A stretch of DNA of 64,000 nt from Scleromitrula shiraiana (lineage: Eukaryota > Ascomycota > Leotiomycetes > Helotiales > Sclerotiniaceae). Location: contig JABELC010000005.1 in NCBI GenBank assembly GCA_028455995.1, positions 1,488,001 to 1,552,000 on the forward strand, given 5' to 3'. A program made the position numbers and the translations under genes. Positions 35,038 through 48,047 of this stretch are shown one piece after another; the stretch's first letter is position 1; each line of letters opens with the position of its first letter. The notes below the pieces were generated by a model that worked only from the letters and a program-made list of their open reading frames with translations, was not told the DNA's origin and searched no databases.

Positions 35038-37295
35038 AAAACAAAAGTGAACTGCAAAGCCTCTATAAACTCCTAGATTAATTTATCCAACCTATATTCG
35101 CCGTTTCTAGCGATCAAACCGCCCCTATTGACGTTACTGCCGCATGTGACAAAGACCGAAATCTCAAACGCTGCTCCAGGATGCTGCCTAGAGCAGTTTG
35201 TCTGATAAAATGGAATTTGTTTGGGTGTTTATAGATTGGGATTCACATTGGGATATATCAAGAGAGGTACTTAGTTGGTCTGTCAGGAGATTGAGTCGAT
35301 GTCTTGGTGGATTGGTGGAACTCAATATTTGGTGTGCCGAAGAGAAGAGAAGTGGTCGGGAAGGAGAATCAAAATTGGAACATAAATTGCACAGAATTAT
35401 CATGAATAACAGTCATGGTTGTAAATCTTCTGTTTGGAAGATCGGGGATAACCATGGTTGTTAACTTTGCCTGTAGAAACTCATATTTAACCATGGTTGA
35501 TCAAGAAATAGAATTCGCAATGAGATATGCAATAAATCAGTAAGAATAAGTAGTCCTGAAGAAAGAGAAGTCAATGATGAATATATGTTGATAGGGATGA
35601 TAAATATGGACATCTGAAGCAACATGTCGCTGGTTTATAAGAAGCATTGTTGATGGAGCAATTACTACAATGTTGTTGGAGGGAGGGAGGGAGTCGCTTT
35701 AGAGAATATGTTTTGAAAGATGAGATACGTCTCTGTTTACTCCATCCATGATTTACTTGCTATGAAAGACCTCGACGAAACTGTTCTGTTCACGTTTTAC
35801 ATTGAAGATAATATTACTTGAGGGTCTCTACTATACTTTGTGCTAGCAAGATATACGCAAATAGAAGCACTGATTAACTGTGATGTGCTCTGAATTACAA
35901 CTTTTCACTCTTCTTAATTATAGGATTGCTGACGTTTGGAGCCCACTACATAATTTAAACTGCTGACACCTGGAAACACAACTCTATGGACTCATGGTAG
36001 ACGCAGAAAGAATTGCTTGCGGAAAGAAAGACCCAAACTCTCGGCTGTTGCTGCCAGGCATATTTCATATCGAATGACCCGAAATGTTATGCTTGCTAGC
36101 ATAGTTTTTTTATGATTAAAACATATTTCCAGGAAGTTTGTTCTATTCACTAAGATATTGATATGTTTTTGAGATCAGACAGCTAATGGATCATCGCTCA
36201 AGAAGAACTAATGAATGCACAGTCGTTAGTATGCAAAGACCCTGATGGGGGATCGACAAACTTGATATCGACTATCACTACGGTAATTCCATAGACCGGC
36301 ACTTGATACTTTGAGGAAGTTACAAAATAGATATTAGGCACATGAGTCAAGTAGTATTCATCATGTTCTGCCCATCATCACGATCTCAACAACATCCATC
36401 CAAATTCCGAAGATCGATAGCCACAGCACCGACACAAATATATTGATACAAAAATAGCAGACTATTGAACGTTGGCCCTATCGAAAACCCAATTCAATAG
36501 AACCGCAATTACTGCGAGTGAAAAGTGGAGTTGGACCCTTTGACAGCTGAAGGAGGCCCAGGCGTTGCAATGATGTCTATCAAAAATTTGCAATGCTCGA
36601 GCTCAGGGTCATGCTGACGAACTATCAACCTCCACAATCTATCTCATGCTGAATTGAGAAATTGATCGTGATACAGTACAGTAGTAGATGTGAGGGACTT
36701 TCTCGTAGCAAAATTCTATTATACTACCTAGTAGTAGAGTACTAAAGCTGCATACACATATCCCAAGACACACGAGAGATTTGATACACGACAACTGGAC
36801 AAAGTGCACACACGAACGATACCACCATGGACGGAACATCCCACGAAGAACTCATATTTCATATCCACTCAATATCTATGTTTCAGCGGCCACTGAGTTC
36901 AAGAGTTGCGGTGAACTCGATACGTGTGGGATAGATGGGAGCGATGGAAAGTTCTGCAACACAGTACAATACGGGTAAAGAAAAAGACTCAACTCAACCC
37001 AAGACTTTTTCTGGGTTCCCAAAACCATCTCAAGTTTTATCCAGAAAAGCCATTTTTGTTTATCAAGAGAAACCTGCTTGGAACTACTGTACGTATGGAT
37101 GTATGTATGAGCAAATGCTTCAGCCATCCACCTACATCTCTACCTCCAGCCACACACCAAATTTTTTAAAAAATTATTCCTGAAACACTCACCATCTGCA
37201 CTCCCACATGCACAATTCCTGCATAGACATATGCAAATATTTCATAGACCCCAACCACCCATCCAACCTCGCCGTACGTACGTACCCCTCACATA

Positions 37296-37426
37296 ATCCA
37301 ATCCCAATCCCAATCCCAATCCCAATCCCACATGAAAAAACGCCGATTCCATTAATCCGCGTGAGAGAATGAATGCAACACTACGATGTATCCCATCCCA
37401 TCCCATCCCATCCCATCTCATCCCAT
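37296..37426. repeat. CAATCC and CATCC tandem repeats
   Basis: Six-base CAATCC units at 37296-37329 and five-base ATCCC units at 37389-37426. The two tracts have the same strand bias. Confidence 0.9.
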
Positions 37427-38291
37427 GTCCATAGCGGAGGTATGGAAGTAAGATTTTAGCCAAATTTATATCCGAAAATGAGAAGGGCAAAAAACGTGCT
37501 GTGCCTGAATTTACATCGGCGTGCAAATGCGAAACCAAGGCCGAAGGAGAAGAAGGGATTCTGAATCGCGACACATGAACAATTAGTCAAAGCGCGGGAC
37601 AGCACATTCCATTTTGAGGGTTCACCAACTTTTGGAGTTATGTTGATTGGATGAGAATCATTCAGTTGGTATTTTTTGCCGTTGGTCGGAAGTTGGAGTT
37701 TGGTAAATGGCAAAACGTTTGGTGTTTTACAGTCTCTTCATATGCACCGCTTGTTAGTGAAGGGGAGGGATTTAGAGATTGAGGTTGAGATTTGAAGATA
37801 TTTGTGTCTCGAGTCGTGCAATCGATATGCTCGAGCGAGTATTCCTGTATTCCAGTGGATTTGAGATTATTCTAGGTAGATAGGTAGTAGTAATCGTGAT
37901 ATGTTTCTTTTCTTTTCCATTCATACATACAGATGCACTGTACTGTACATCCATACATACAATTTGAGTTATTTTCCTGTCTATTTCCAAATACCTACAT
38001 ACATACCGACCAATATCACAAGCAGGTTTCAGCAGCTGCAGGAACCATCCGCGAGGGCCGACCGCAACCTCCCCCCTTCGTCAAAAGTAGAAACATTCTA
38101 GAAAATATAAGCAAGCCCAGCCAAGACGTTTACAGGTATCCATGGTTCATCGACGAAAAAGCCTTTCTCCTCATACGGAAGGAGTCATTCGAATTCCTTA
38201 CGTGCAGCGTCATCATCATGATATACACGATTCGAGTGGTAGCAAATCCACGAAACTTTGGATAGAATTAGGTTCGTGAAGCCAAAAACAC

Positions 38292-40429
38292 ATGGAAGCC
38301 AGCAAAGTAAAGCAGGCTGGCAGGCAGCAAATTCCACAATCGAGAAATCCTACCATACCTTCCCCTCCACTTCCCAAAAAGACTTTGCCGCAAACCAAAG
38401 AGAAAAATTTCTTCACTCTTTTGAGGCACAGGCTGATGTTATGGCGTCGTCTTACTTACATATTTTTCGTCCAATGTAGAGATTTGGCAACAGTAAGTTC
38501 CAATTTTCTTATTTTCTTCAGACCGAAACTCAAAATCCTTCTACACAATACAACCCTACACAACATAAGCACTTTTTTCTTTATCGAGATATTTCCCTAA
38601 AATCTCACTGGGTGATTGATAAGAAAAGTATTTGAAAAATATAATAAAAAAAACCGTTTCTTTTGTTCGTACCATTCTTCCTTCATTCCTTCCGGCTTGA
38701 AAGTTCTAGTCAGATCGGATTGAAACGAGTAATCAGATCAGATCAGATCAGATCAGATGTGCATTTAAGGATTCTCGAGTTTTCCGAATGAGGATGTTTG
38801 TACGAGAAAGGTTGATTACATACATGCATACATACATACTGTGCCCTGAATGTACTTCCGGTTAGAGAATAACGAAAGGATTCTTTTTTTCTTACTACAG
38901 TAGTCTGTCTGTCTGGTCAGGCTTAGAGTTGTGTTTTGTTTCAATTCCACGTTGTGGTTTCCATTTTGTGTAATGGTTGATTGATTGATTGATTGCTTGA
39001 TTGATATCGATTGATTGATGACATGGAGGGTGTCTATCTTCGTGTGGAGAAATTTCCATAGTCTCTTACACACATCTCTCACCTACATAATCGATGAAGC
39101 TGACGGATAAACCTATTTTTGTATTTTTGTATAGAGAAGATAATCATTATATCGAAACGGGATATCGGTATGAATTACTATTCCCCAATTCCAATCCTTC
39201 GGAAGATTGCTAGTATCTAGTAAAAAAGAAAAGAAAAATCAAAATAAGAATTTAAAAAAATATTTTCTAACATTTATTTTGAATTCTTTCTTGATGATAG
39301 AGCGGCGAATTCTTCACTCTGGGAATGTTTTGCAAGTTGGGGGTATCTCCATAATGAGACTAGTACGTAAATAAAATAATCCCCATTAGCATGATTTGAC
39401 ATGAGTCCTGTGACGAGAATATTCCTCATATTTCTTGTTGATATCGACATGTTAAGATTTGGAATACAGTGTTGGTTGAAAGCTAAGATGTATGTGTATT
39501 GTAGTTAATATATGGTCCCATCTGATTGGAGCAATTCTATTCGTGGTACTGCCAGTATACCTATACAAGGCCGAAATACCTCCTCGCTATGCCGTCGCTA
39601 CCACAGAAGATCTGGTAGTATGTGCGATATACTTCGTAGGCGTGACGATTTGTTTTTGCTTATCAGCTCTGTTAGTCCCCCTACAATGTAGTAGAGTGTA
39701 TACAGAAGACACCGAGAGCAAAAACTAATGCGTGACTTGTAGATATCATACCATCATGTGCCACAGTCAAAAGATGGATACATTTGGAGCACAGTTGGAT
39801 TTCCAAGGAGTGATTCTACTTATATGGGGAGCTACAGTTCCTCTTGTCTACTATGGATTTTATTGCGACTCAGCAGCTCATACCTATTTCTACTGGACCT
39901 TTGTATGCATTTGACCCCCCAAGAATAGATCTGATGTATATCAAACATAACTAATACAAACAAGTTATCATTACTAGCAATAGCATGCTCCATATCGACC
40001 TTCCAACCACAATTTCGAGATCCCTATCTACGTCCCGTTCGAGCCGCAACTTTCGGTAGCCTGGCCATCTTCACCATGGTGCCTGTCATTCACGGAGCCA
40101 CCATATACGGCTGGCAGATACAGAATCAACGAATGGGTATCACTTGGGTCTTGATAACACTAACATTGAATATACTTGGAGCAACTGCTTATGCCATAAA
40201 AGTAAGTCGATTGATGTAATATGTTCTTTATGCTTGACATAGTATACTTATTAATATCAACCAAAAACAACAGTTCCCAGAAAGATGGTTCAATAAAACA
40301 TTCGACCTCTGTGGTGCTTCTCATCAGCTCTTTCATATCATGGTAGTATTGGCAGCACTAGTCTATACCAAAGGCATCTTACAAGCATTCGACTTCGTTC
40401 ATGCTCATGACCAGCTATGTAGGAGATGA
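38292..40429 (+). CDS. PAQR/hemolysin-III family seven-transmembrane receptor
   Basis: An adiponectin-receptor-like integral membrane protein, related to yeast Izh proteins implicated in lipid and zinc homeostasis; some members are ceramidases. No single open frame covers it. Exons that restore the family are 39135-39167, 39301-39362, 39505-39670, 39743-39902, 39965-40201 and 40274-40429. They give EDNHYIETGYR, GYLHNETINIWSHL, LYHTIMCHSQ, DFQGVILLIWG and the final SHQLFHIMV motif; the Ser-His-Asp-His metal-site residues are present. Upstream, IWQQ at 38480-38492 with a GTAAGT donor at 38493 supplies the residues preceding EDNHYI, across a 642-bp intron. The ATG at 38292 begins a Lys/Pro-rich frame reaching RLMLW that could be the N-terminus, but the splice joining it to IWQQ is unresolved. 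So residues upstream of EDNHYI are tentative. Confidence 0.82.
38732..38995. repeat. GATCA and TTGA repeats inside the long PAQR intron
   Basis: Five perfect GATCA units at 38732-38758 and TTGA units at 38977-38995, both within the inferred 642-bp intron. Confidence 0.85.
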
Positions 40430-42592
40430 AAAGAGGGAAAAGAAGAGAAGAAGAGAAGAGAGCGAGTAGGGAAGAACGTACTACTTCGTAAAAATCAAAG
40501 GGAAGATTAGATGGTTACCTCGTACCGCTAGAAGTGACGATATGAATATTTCATTCATTGATCATCTTGAACACCGTATGTTCCATCCAACCAATCAGTC
40601 CCCCTAGAATCAATCAATCAATCCATCAAAGCAATATTCAAGGATCGCAACAACACATCCATCCCGAGACGAGACGACCACCGCCTTTTTGATTTGCCCC
40701 AAAATATCAAAAAAGGCCTCATTCATTTATGCTTTTGATGAGTTGTTTATCTATGTAACTGAATATAGAGTTTGAGTAAAGGTCATGGCGTAAATACAAG
40801 TTCTTACAGTCTTACACCTTAAGAAAGGTCTTATCCAATAGATAATTAGATGATTGTTATTCTTTTGAGTTTGGACTCTCCCGAACCTAATATATCGATT
40901 ACGTTATGGTATATGAATAGAACAGTATAGCAAAGCGAAATAAAAGTCTCGTCTCGGTTTCAGAGTTTCTCATCTCATATCGAGGATGAGAATCAGACAC
41001 GTGTACAAAAGTTACTTTACTTTACTTTACTTAACTTGAAATACATTACATTTTACTTACACATAGATTGATATCGACATTTGAAAGTATGTACCGGTCA
41101 AGAAATAACTACAGGTAGCAGAATATGGTACAGTCCAAAAAAGCAAATGTAGGTGTAGAACTCGCAGCCAGCTAGCCAGACCGTCACTATACATACATAG
41201 TACATCCAAACATGTGGAGAATCCTCTCACATACAATCCGTACGGAAGTACAGTATTCCCTCCCCTCCCTCGCCTCTTCTCGCCTCGCCTACTGTATCTG
41301 GCTGGCCTCGGTTCGAAAATCAAACGGTTTCCGTTTCCTTACACTATCGCGACCGCCCACTAGTACCTAGCACGCCTAGGTATATATAATGCGCGCATGA
41401 TTTAATATGCAACATGCATGAACGTGAAAAGGCGGAACTTGGGCTTTGCTTCATGCTATTATCTAGGTACTTTGTATTAAAGTACGATACATACATAGTA
41501 GATACCGAGACGAGAGTCTTAGCATAAAGTTTTGAGTCGGAAGGATGAGGATGGAGATCGGTTTTGCTTCACCGGTATATGCGTCGACGAATTAGATGGA
41601 GAGACCTTCTAGGATGCGGAATACTTACATATAACCATACCATCATGTGGATGGATAGGTACATTAGATACAATATGAAAACCCCACAGGCCACCGCCCG
41701 CCGCTCCGCCGACTTATTGACTTGCTTTAATATTCGCGGTATGTAGCGGTAGCGATCGGTCGATGCTATCGTATCTCACCACATTCAGACCCGTCGCTAC
41801 TTTACTAATATCCATATTCCGTACCTATGGATATTGGTTACATGATTTATTTACATTACGCATACCCATATAATATTCCATCTACAGTAGTGTTCCGATA
41901 GCCCTTCGGGCGACCTGATCTGATTGACTACTTTGCTTTGACACACTATGTTCTATTGACCAGAACATGGATATCGAAAATGGAGTAAAATTGTTCTGTG
42001 GACACCTATGAAACGTTCGAGAAGGTCTATCTACCATATCTAGATTATATATACAAGGGGTTAGCGTATATAAGATTAATGAATAGGATGGGGAATGGAT
42101 TAAAATAATGAATGGATGGATGAAAATAAACACAGTTGGTAGACGGCGATAGGCGGAACGAAATGATATATGTATGACAGGGTATGATGAATGGGGAAAA
42201 GTGGATTGGTTTCGAGTTGATCTGATTTGGTACCGTTATCTTTTCTTTTCCTGGCCGGTAGCAGGCCTTGTAAGCTTTCGCTATGCTATTTGCTTACGAT
42301 GGACGGATATGGATACGTATCGGAGGAATTATTAGGTGAGGGAAATCATTCATCTGAAAGCCTGTAGGGTAGGTACATAATACCTAGGGGTTTTCCTCAT
42401 CTGACAATAACCGCGCGGCGGCCCCACTACTCACTATGTACTACTGGTGCTGTCTATAAGTATTCTTTTGGCAGGGTGGTTGATCGGGACAACTGGGATT
42501 TGAGATTATTGGGATCCATTCATAGAACATATGGAAAGAAGGTGTAGAGTACACTGTCTATATCTATATTGTAGAATATTGTAGAGATATTA

Positions 42593-42933
42593 GAGTGATT
42601 TCGCAAAAAAATACAAATATAGAAAATGACAGGTTTAGGCTAAAATAAGCATAGAGTGCAAGGTTGATGGATATTAATTAATATTACTAATTAAATAGTA
42701 TTCATATTAATATCTATTTTGTATGTATGATGATTTTGGTATAAATTATATAAACTAGATTTAATATAATAAAGTTATATTACAAATTATTGTATTTGAT
42801 TTATATTATTATAAATGATCTATAATGTATTGTAGTGGACTATTTATAATAATGTGGATATTTTACAAAAGTGTGGATTTGATCTAATCTTTTTAAATAT
42901 ATTGTCTGTAATTTTTTTTTTGCGAAATCACTT
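42593..42933. mobile_element. MITE-like element with inverted repeats and TA duplication
   Basis: About 340 bp bounded by near-perfect terminal inverted repeats: left AGTGATTTCGCAAAAAAAT at 42594-42612, right its reverse complement ending GCGAAATCACT near 42932. TA dinucleotides flank it (42591-42592 and 42934-42935), as for Tc1/mariner-type insertions. The interior is very AT-rich and has no open frame of note, so it is non-autonomous. Family assignment beyond TA-duplicating is not possible by eye. Confidence 0.75.
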
Positions 42934-44515
42934 TATTATTCCGAAGATGACTTTCGGATATAGAACCTTTCTTGACCAATTGGTATAAACTGCCGATAAT
43001 GGGTTGTAACACAGACCTCTTGTTCTAATATCAATTCTCTTCTCTTCTTGATCGACATTCTTTGCGGAGGAAAAGGCGAATTTTCTCATCCAGGTTCGTT
43101 CTCAAGTCCCTAGATAATTGTTTTGATATATGTTAGGCCCACCTTTTCCGGACCGGGACGAAATACTGGTTGGAAATAAGTAGATCATAATAAACACGAC
43201 GACACCGCTCTGACGACCTGTTGCTGTTAACCCTCTCGTTCCCCGCCCGCCTTGTTGATCACAAGGAATAATGAGAACTATCTACAGTATCTATTAAATC
43301 CAAGCCTTTTAGCAAGCCTATGGTAAGACATCTCTGTGGCAAACAATCCCATCCTATCATACCATTGCCATTGCACGATCATAGCATTCGTCTCCAACAG
43401 TAAAAGCCTCATGAAATTCGATTTTTTTATATGCCCCAAGTGTTCGCAGATTCCCGCTTCACCGTTCGACCCGAGACATGTCGACAAATGCATGTCTGCG
43501 GCGTTGCTCGGAAGCATAGGGACAATCTATATACCCTTGAGGGTAGAGAAGAAAAATCCGGGGTTACCCAGGTCTGGCCTTTCGGTCGGCCTTTTTGGCC
43601 CTTCCATTGAATGAATAATAGTGCCGTTTCTTTCGAGAAGTTTTCTTGATTGGGGAAATTTGGAAAAATGAAAATAGTCATACTTTTTATCTAATCCAAT
43701 ACAACATCCTGCTGAATTGACCTAACTAGTACGCATTCCGGATAGAACTAGAGCCTAGATTCCAGGTTCCCTTGCGCTGGGATCTTCTAAACGTCTATTA
43801 CGGTACCTGGAGCCATCAGGAATATTGAAAAGTGTCACTCCACATGTAACATGTACCGTAGATATCGTGATCTTTGCACTCTAACTAGTTAAGCTTCACC
43901 AAAGGACCCAAAAGACGACGAGGGCATTAGGAAGAAGGATCCGAAACCCGCGAGTGGGTCATCCTAGATTCGAGATTGAAAATCATTTGATTCAGTGAAG
44001 GCCCATCAACTTGACAAGACGGACTCTAGGGATATATCCCCGTTTGACTAGCAGGTCTGGCGTGATGTACTGTGGTTAGTTGTACCTTTACTACGGGAAC
44101 AAGCGAACAGACCTTCCTTTCAGTTATGATATCGCTATATCGCATCATAAATGGGATGGTTAGATAATGAAAATTTCGGGACGACAAACTCAATAAAGTA
44201 AGGAACCATTGCTCCTGTTATTGACAGGTTAGCATTCTTGTACCTGCATTGTTCCTGCAGTAGCAATGGGTAGGCACTGTATGGGCTACTGTACTGTAGA
44301 TGGAAAATCGGCCGATAAGAGGGCGGTCACCCACTATCCTTACATCTCCTCACCGCGGCCTTGGATTGGATTTGATGGGTCGGTCGGTCGTTGGGCTTCG
44401 TAGGGTTAGGGACCCTAGTAAGCTTTTCTTCTGGAAGTCCACCGAAGAAGTTTGCTTCATAAATTAAAAAAAAGGTTGTGCGAAAAGTAATACTTACTCC
44501 ACCAGTGTATGTAAC

Positions 44516-44959
44516 TTGACTGCGCCCAAAACAGGAAGCAAAAGCAGCAATCAGAGTCGCACCAAAATAGACAGCATTATCTCTATGTATAGCATAGTCT
44601 ACGTAAAGATTGCATTAGCTGCATTAGCTTGTATGCATACATCAGCACTTTATGCAACATATAACATGCGATTCGCCAGCATTATTACCCACCTAGGCAT
44701 CATATGCGCACACATGCAAATATCCTTCCATTTCACAAAAACTCTTTTCAACCTCGAACCTTGTGATAATAACCGTAGGTACAGTTTGAAGTGGGCGAAA
44801 CGCTGTGCATTATTGATAGTATGTGCATTTTATGCAACCATCTCGTTCATCTTAAACGCTAGATTGGGCTCATCACCGTATCAATTGGATCATAATGAAC
44901 ATAAAGAAGAAGATGATGATATTGTAGACATGAAAATGAAGATTCGAATTATTGTATAA
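44516..44959 (+). CDS. Possible small multi-span membrane protein, unknown
   Basis: An open frame whose first ATG is at 44585 (MYSIVYVKIALAALACM). Three hydrophobic stretches follow: VYVKIALAALACMHTSALYA, FASIITHLGIICAHMQI and CALLIVCAFYATISFIL. The end is acidic and Asp/Lys-rich. The region upstream of 44585 is open but has no ATG, so a 5' exon may be missing. No family recognised. It could be a short fungal membrane protein or chance in AT-rich DNA. Confidence 0.3.
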   Translation: MTAPKTGSKSSNQSRTKIDSIISMYSIVYVKIALAALACMHTSALYATYNMRFASIITHLGIICAHMQISFHFTKTLFNLEPCDNNRRYSLKWAKRCALLIVCAFYATISFILNARLGSSPYQLDHNEHKEEDDDIVDMKMKIRIIV

Positions 44960-45978
44960 CCTTTAAAGTTTGCTTTTGTTCTTCAGAAACGGTACGCACC
45001 GATTTAAAATCCTTAATTTTAAGGTTGACGACGATGCGATCATCCGTCCTTTGACGTTCAGTAAGACTTGGCAAAACCTTACTCTCGGTATTTACCAGCG
45101 AACTGATATACTTGAGATGATCTCAAACGCCGGCGTCAAACATTCGTATCTCGAATATGTCATCATTTTAGCCTGGTGTCGTATCGTCCCTAAACCTTAC
45201 TGCGTTTATTCGAGACAATGTTTCCCATATTACCTTAATTCGAGACTTGCGTCTATGAGCTTTGTTTTTACTCATCGTCCCTTATGATCCCTCACAACAT
45301 AGATGGATCAGGGTTACTGTACCAGTAAGTAAGGTTGCAGAATGCATCATGCCATCATCATCATATTTCTGTTCCTGCAGGAAACGATGAGTAAGCTCAT
45401 ATGATTCTAAAAAAGTTCTCTCTCTGAATAGTGACTTGTCATCATGAAAATATATCTTTGATGTTTAGCGAATATCTGTAATAATGTGACATATCACCGC
45501 CAACGGGAGCAAAACGGGAGGCGGGGAGACAGTCTTGCCGTCGTCGTTCATCGCAAGGGAAAAAAATCAGACCAAAAAGAGGTTCTCAAGTAGCTGTTTC
45601 AAGTTTTCCCTGCCGGCGTATTTTTCTCCCTCGCTCCCCACAAATGATGTTGATCAATTGACCTGTAGACGCGGGGCAAAGATCTTTTAGAGGAAGCTGA
45701 GAAGGGCTGAACCCAAGGATTATTGTCGATTAGACTTGATAGATAAAAACTTTGGAAGAGAGGGAAAAAAATCTGGGGGTGATAGGATAAGAAGGATGCA
45801 TACGATGTCATCCCAAAAGGTTACGTTCGGCGAATTACTAGCAAGATCTCTGAAAATGGAAATTGTGTAGAAATCAAAGATGGGAGATTTAACTTGTGAT
45901 AGGTTGAAATGTACAACGCCGAGATCACATCGAAAGATTTTTCATGTAGCCAATCCAGGTACCAGTAGAGACGGATAA

Positions 45979-46400
45979 TTGCATTATCACTATGCACAAA
46001 CTCAAGGACGAACGAATGCACGCTTTAGACTTCATGTATATCCGCATCTGCAGTTTGCATTTGATTCAAGAGGGTGTGGTTCTCGATGTGAATGGTCATC
46101 AACGTGTTTCGCGTCTCGCCCTTTTGAAGTAGGTATGTTGAATTCTTCGAATAAGAATGTTAAAAATTGATGTCTGTTTTGCTTCGAATCGATCCAATGA
46201 ATCAAAATAATGAATGAATGAATGATTGATTGTAAATCCATAAAGGCTTGCCCAGTCGCATTGGGATCGCAATTGGATTTGGGGGCATGTGCCTTTCTGT
46301 TGCAGTCGCAGGATTTATTGGCAAGAACATCGTGAATGAATGTTTAGGTGGATGCCACATCAATAACCAGTTGCCAAATTTGCTCTTAGAGCTGAGGTAA
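45979..46400 (+). other. Candidate exon pair: Cys-rich segment plus transmembrane helix
   Basis: A frame ending CEWSSTCFASRPFEV meets a GTATGT donor near 46133. A frame beginning LPSRIGIAIGFGG, with a 20-residue hydrophobic stretch and then NECLGGCHINN to a TAA at about 46398-46400, starts at an AAG acceptor near 46245. The phases agree. The result would be a Cys-rich segment followed by a single membrane span, but no start codon was found upstream. Confidence 0.25.
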
Positions 46401-46420
46401 GGTACTATGTATGGATCTGT

Positions 46421-48011
46421 TAATCATCATCATCAATCATCAATCATCAATCATAATTCATCATTCATCATTGATCAATTCCATGTCAAGTTTAGGAACC
46501 AATTGAAGTAGTAATATCAATATCAAAGTGTCTACTTGATGATTTATTACCTACTACTTATCCGAAGAGAGAACAACAGATCCGAAGACGTTTGATTAAT
46601 TGGCTCTGGTATGATTATTCGGAACTTTAAAGTAAAGTATAAGTGAAGGAATTTTTATATAAACTCTCGTGAAATCCTTATCCTCATTCTCATTCGATTG
46701 ATATCTTAGTTGTGATTATAGTTCTGCTGGTACTGTACGTCTACAAACATTCTGGCACGAATCAAACATACTACTACCACTACCACTATCACTACCGTGC
46801 TACAAACATCATACATACATAACCTACGTAGATATCAATACCTAACCTACCGAGTAGCTTTCTTAAAGTTACTGTGCACCTATTTGGAGAGCTGAAGTTT
46901 TGTGTTGGCATTACCCACTGTGCACCAAGTAGTAAATGTAGTGGAAAGTAAAAAAAAGCCTTGTAGTGGAATGATAGGTACGGAAAATATTGTACAAAGT
47001 AAAAACTAGAAACAAACTTCCAGCTTACGATGTAACTACTATCTATTACTGTATACCAACTATTACTGTATACCAAACAAAACAAAACAAAATAAAACGG
47101 CATTGTACGAGTTTACGAGGTTTAGGAAAAGAGGAAAAGAGAAGAGAGAGGCAAGAGATAAATCATAGAAGAGACAAATCATAGAAGAGACATGCGTTCA
47201 ACGAAATAGTATTTTTCAAACAAAATATCCATTTTTTCCTGAAAAAGCCAATCTGCAGGCGATAATGACGCGGTGTTTCGAGGAAAACTCGTACAAACGA
47301 CACAAATAAGGTACCTATGGTGTCTATTTACCAGCATAGTACCAGTATAGTTGCGTACTTCTATATAGAAAATGGAACCTAACATTTAAATTTTGTTGTC
47401 GTGTCGTATATGTCGTATCGTATAAATTCGTTCGTAATAATGTACTAATGGGAAGGATAATAATAATAATAATAATGATAATAATAATAATAATAACAAT
47501 AATAATAATAACAATAATGATGCTTATGTCTCTATTATTCGGGCTTATGCATGCACAATATTTTCTTTGTACGCCTCTCAGAAAATAAGAGGTATCGCTG
47601 CTTTTGAGGAACCTTGTGAGAAGAGAGAATAATAAAATGGATTAAATAAATTAAATAATTGAATAATAAAAAATGGCTTAATTTAATCAATACCATTTTT
47701 TTATTTAAATTTTTTAAATTTCTTATTGGTTTATACAGTACATAGTTCTCTATCTATGATTAGTTCTTGAAAAGCCTGGCCCAATTACCTTTCATCCTCG
47801 TCTTCGTCCTCCGCTTCGTCCTCGTTTTCATCGTTATACTCGTCCTCGACTAAAAGGAAAGTCTAATCTAAATATTCAAGAAAGTGGTGAATGAACGAAT
47901 GAATATATATGTATGTATTCTAAACCCGTAGAGTAATATATCTTCATTTATGTATTATATTCTCCTCTACTTCTTCTATCATTCCCGAGCCTTCTTCCTC
48001 TTCTTTACCTC

Positions 48012-48044
<33 letters not shown>
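46421..48044. repeat. ATCA, AAT and TC microsatellites
   Basis: ATCA/ATC units at 46421-46478, AAT with a few GAT and AAC variants at 47457-47518, and a 30-base TC tract at 48014-48044. Confidence 0.85.

Positions 48045-48047
<3 letters not shown>

Larger units (their letters stand above)
32968..38291. other. Gene-poor 5.3-kb region
   Basis: No supportable complete gene. A degenerate coding-like stretch lies at 34726-35037 (listed separately). Near 35410-35500 the motif CATGGTTG recurs three times (AGTCATGGTTGTAA, ACCATGGTTGTTAA, ACCATGGTTGATC). Repeats near 37296-37426 are listed separately. The rest is AT-rich with no signal I can name. Confidence 0.5.
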
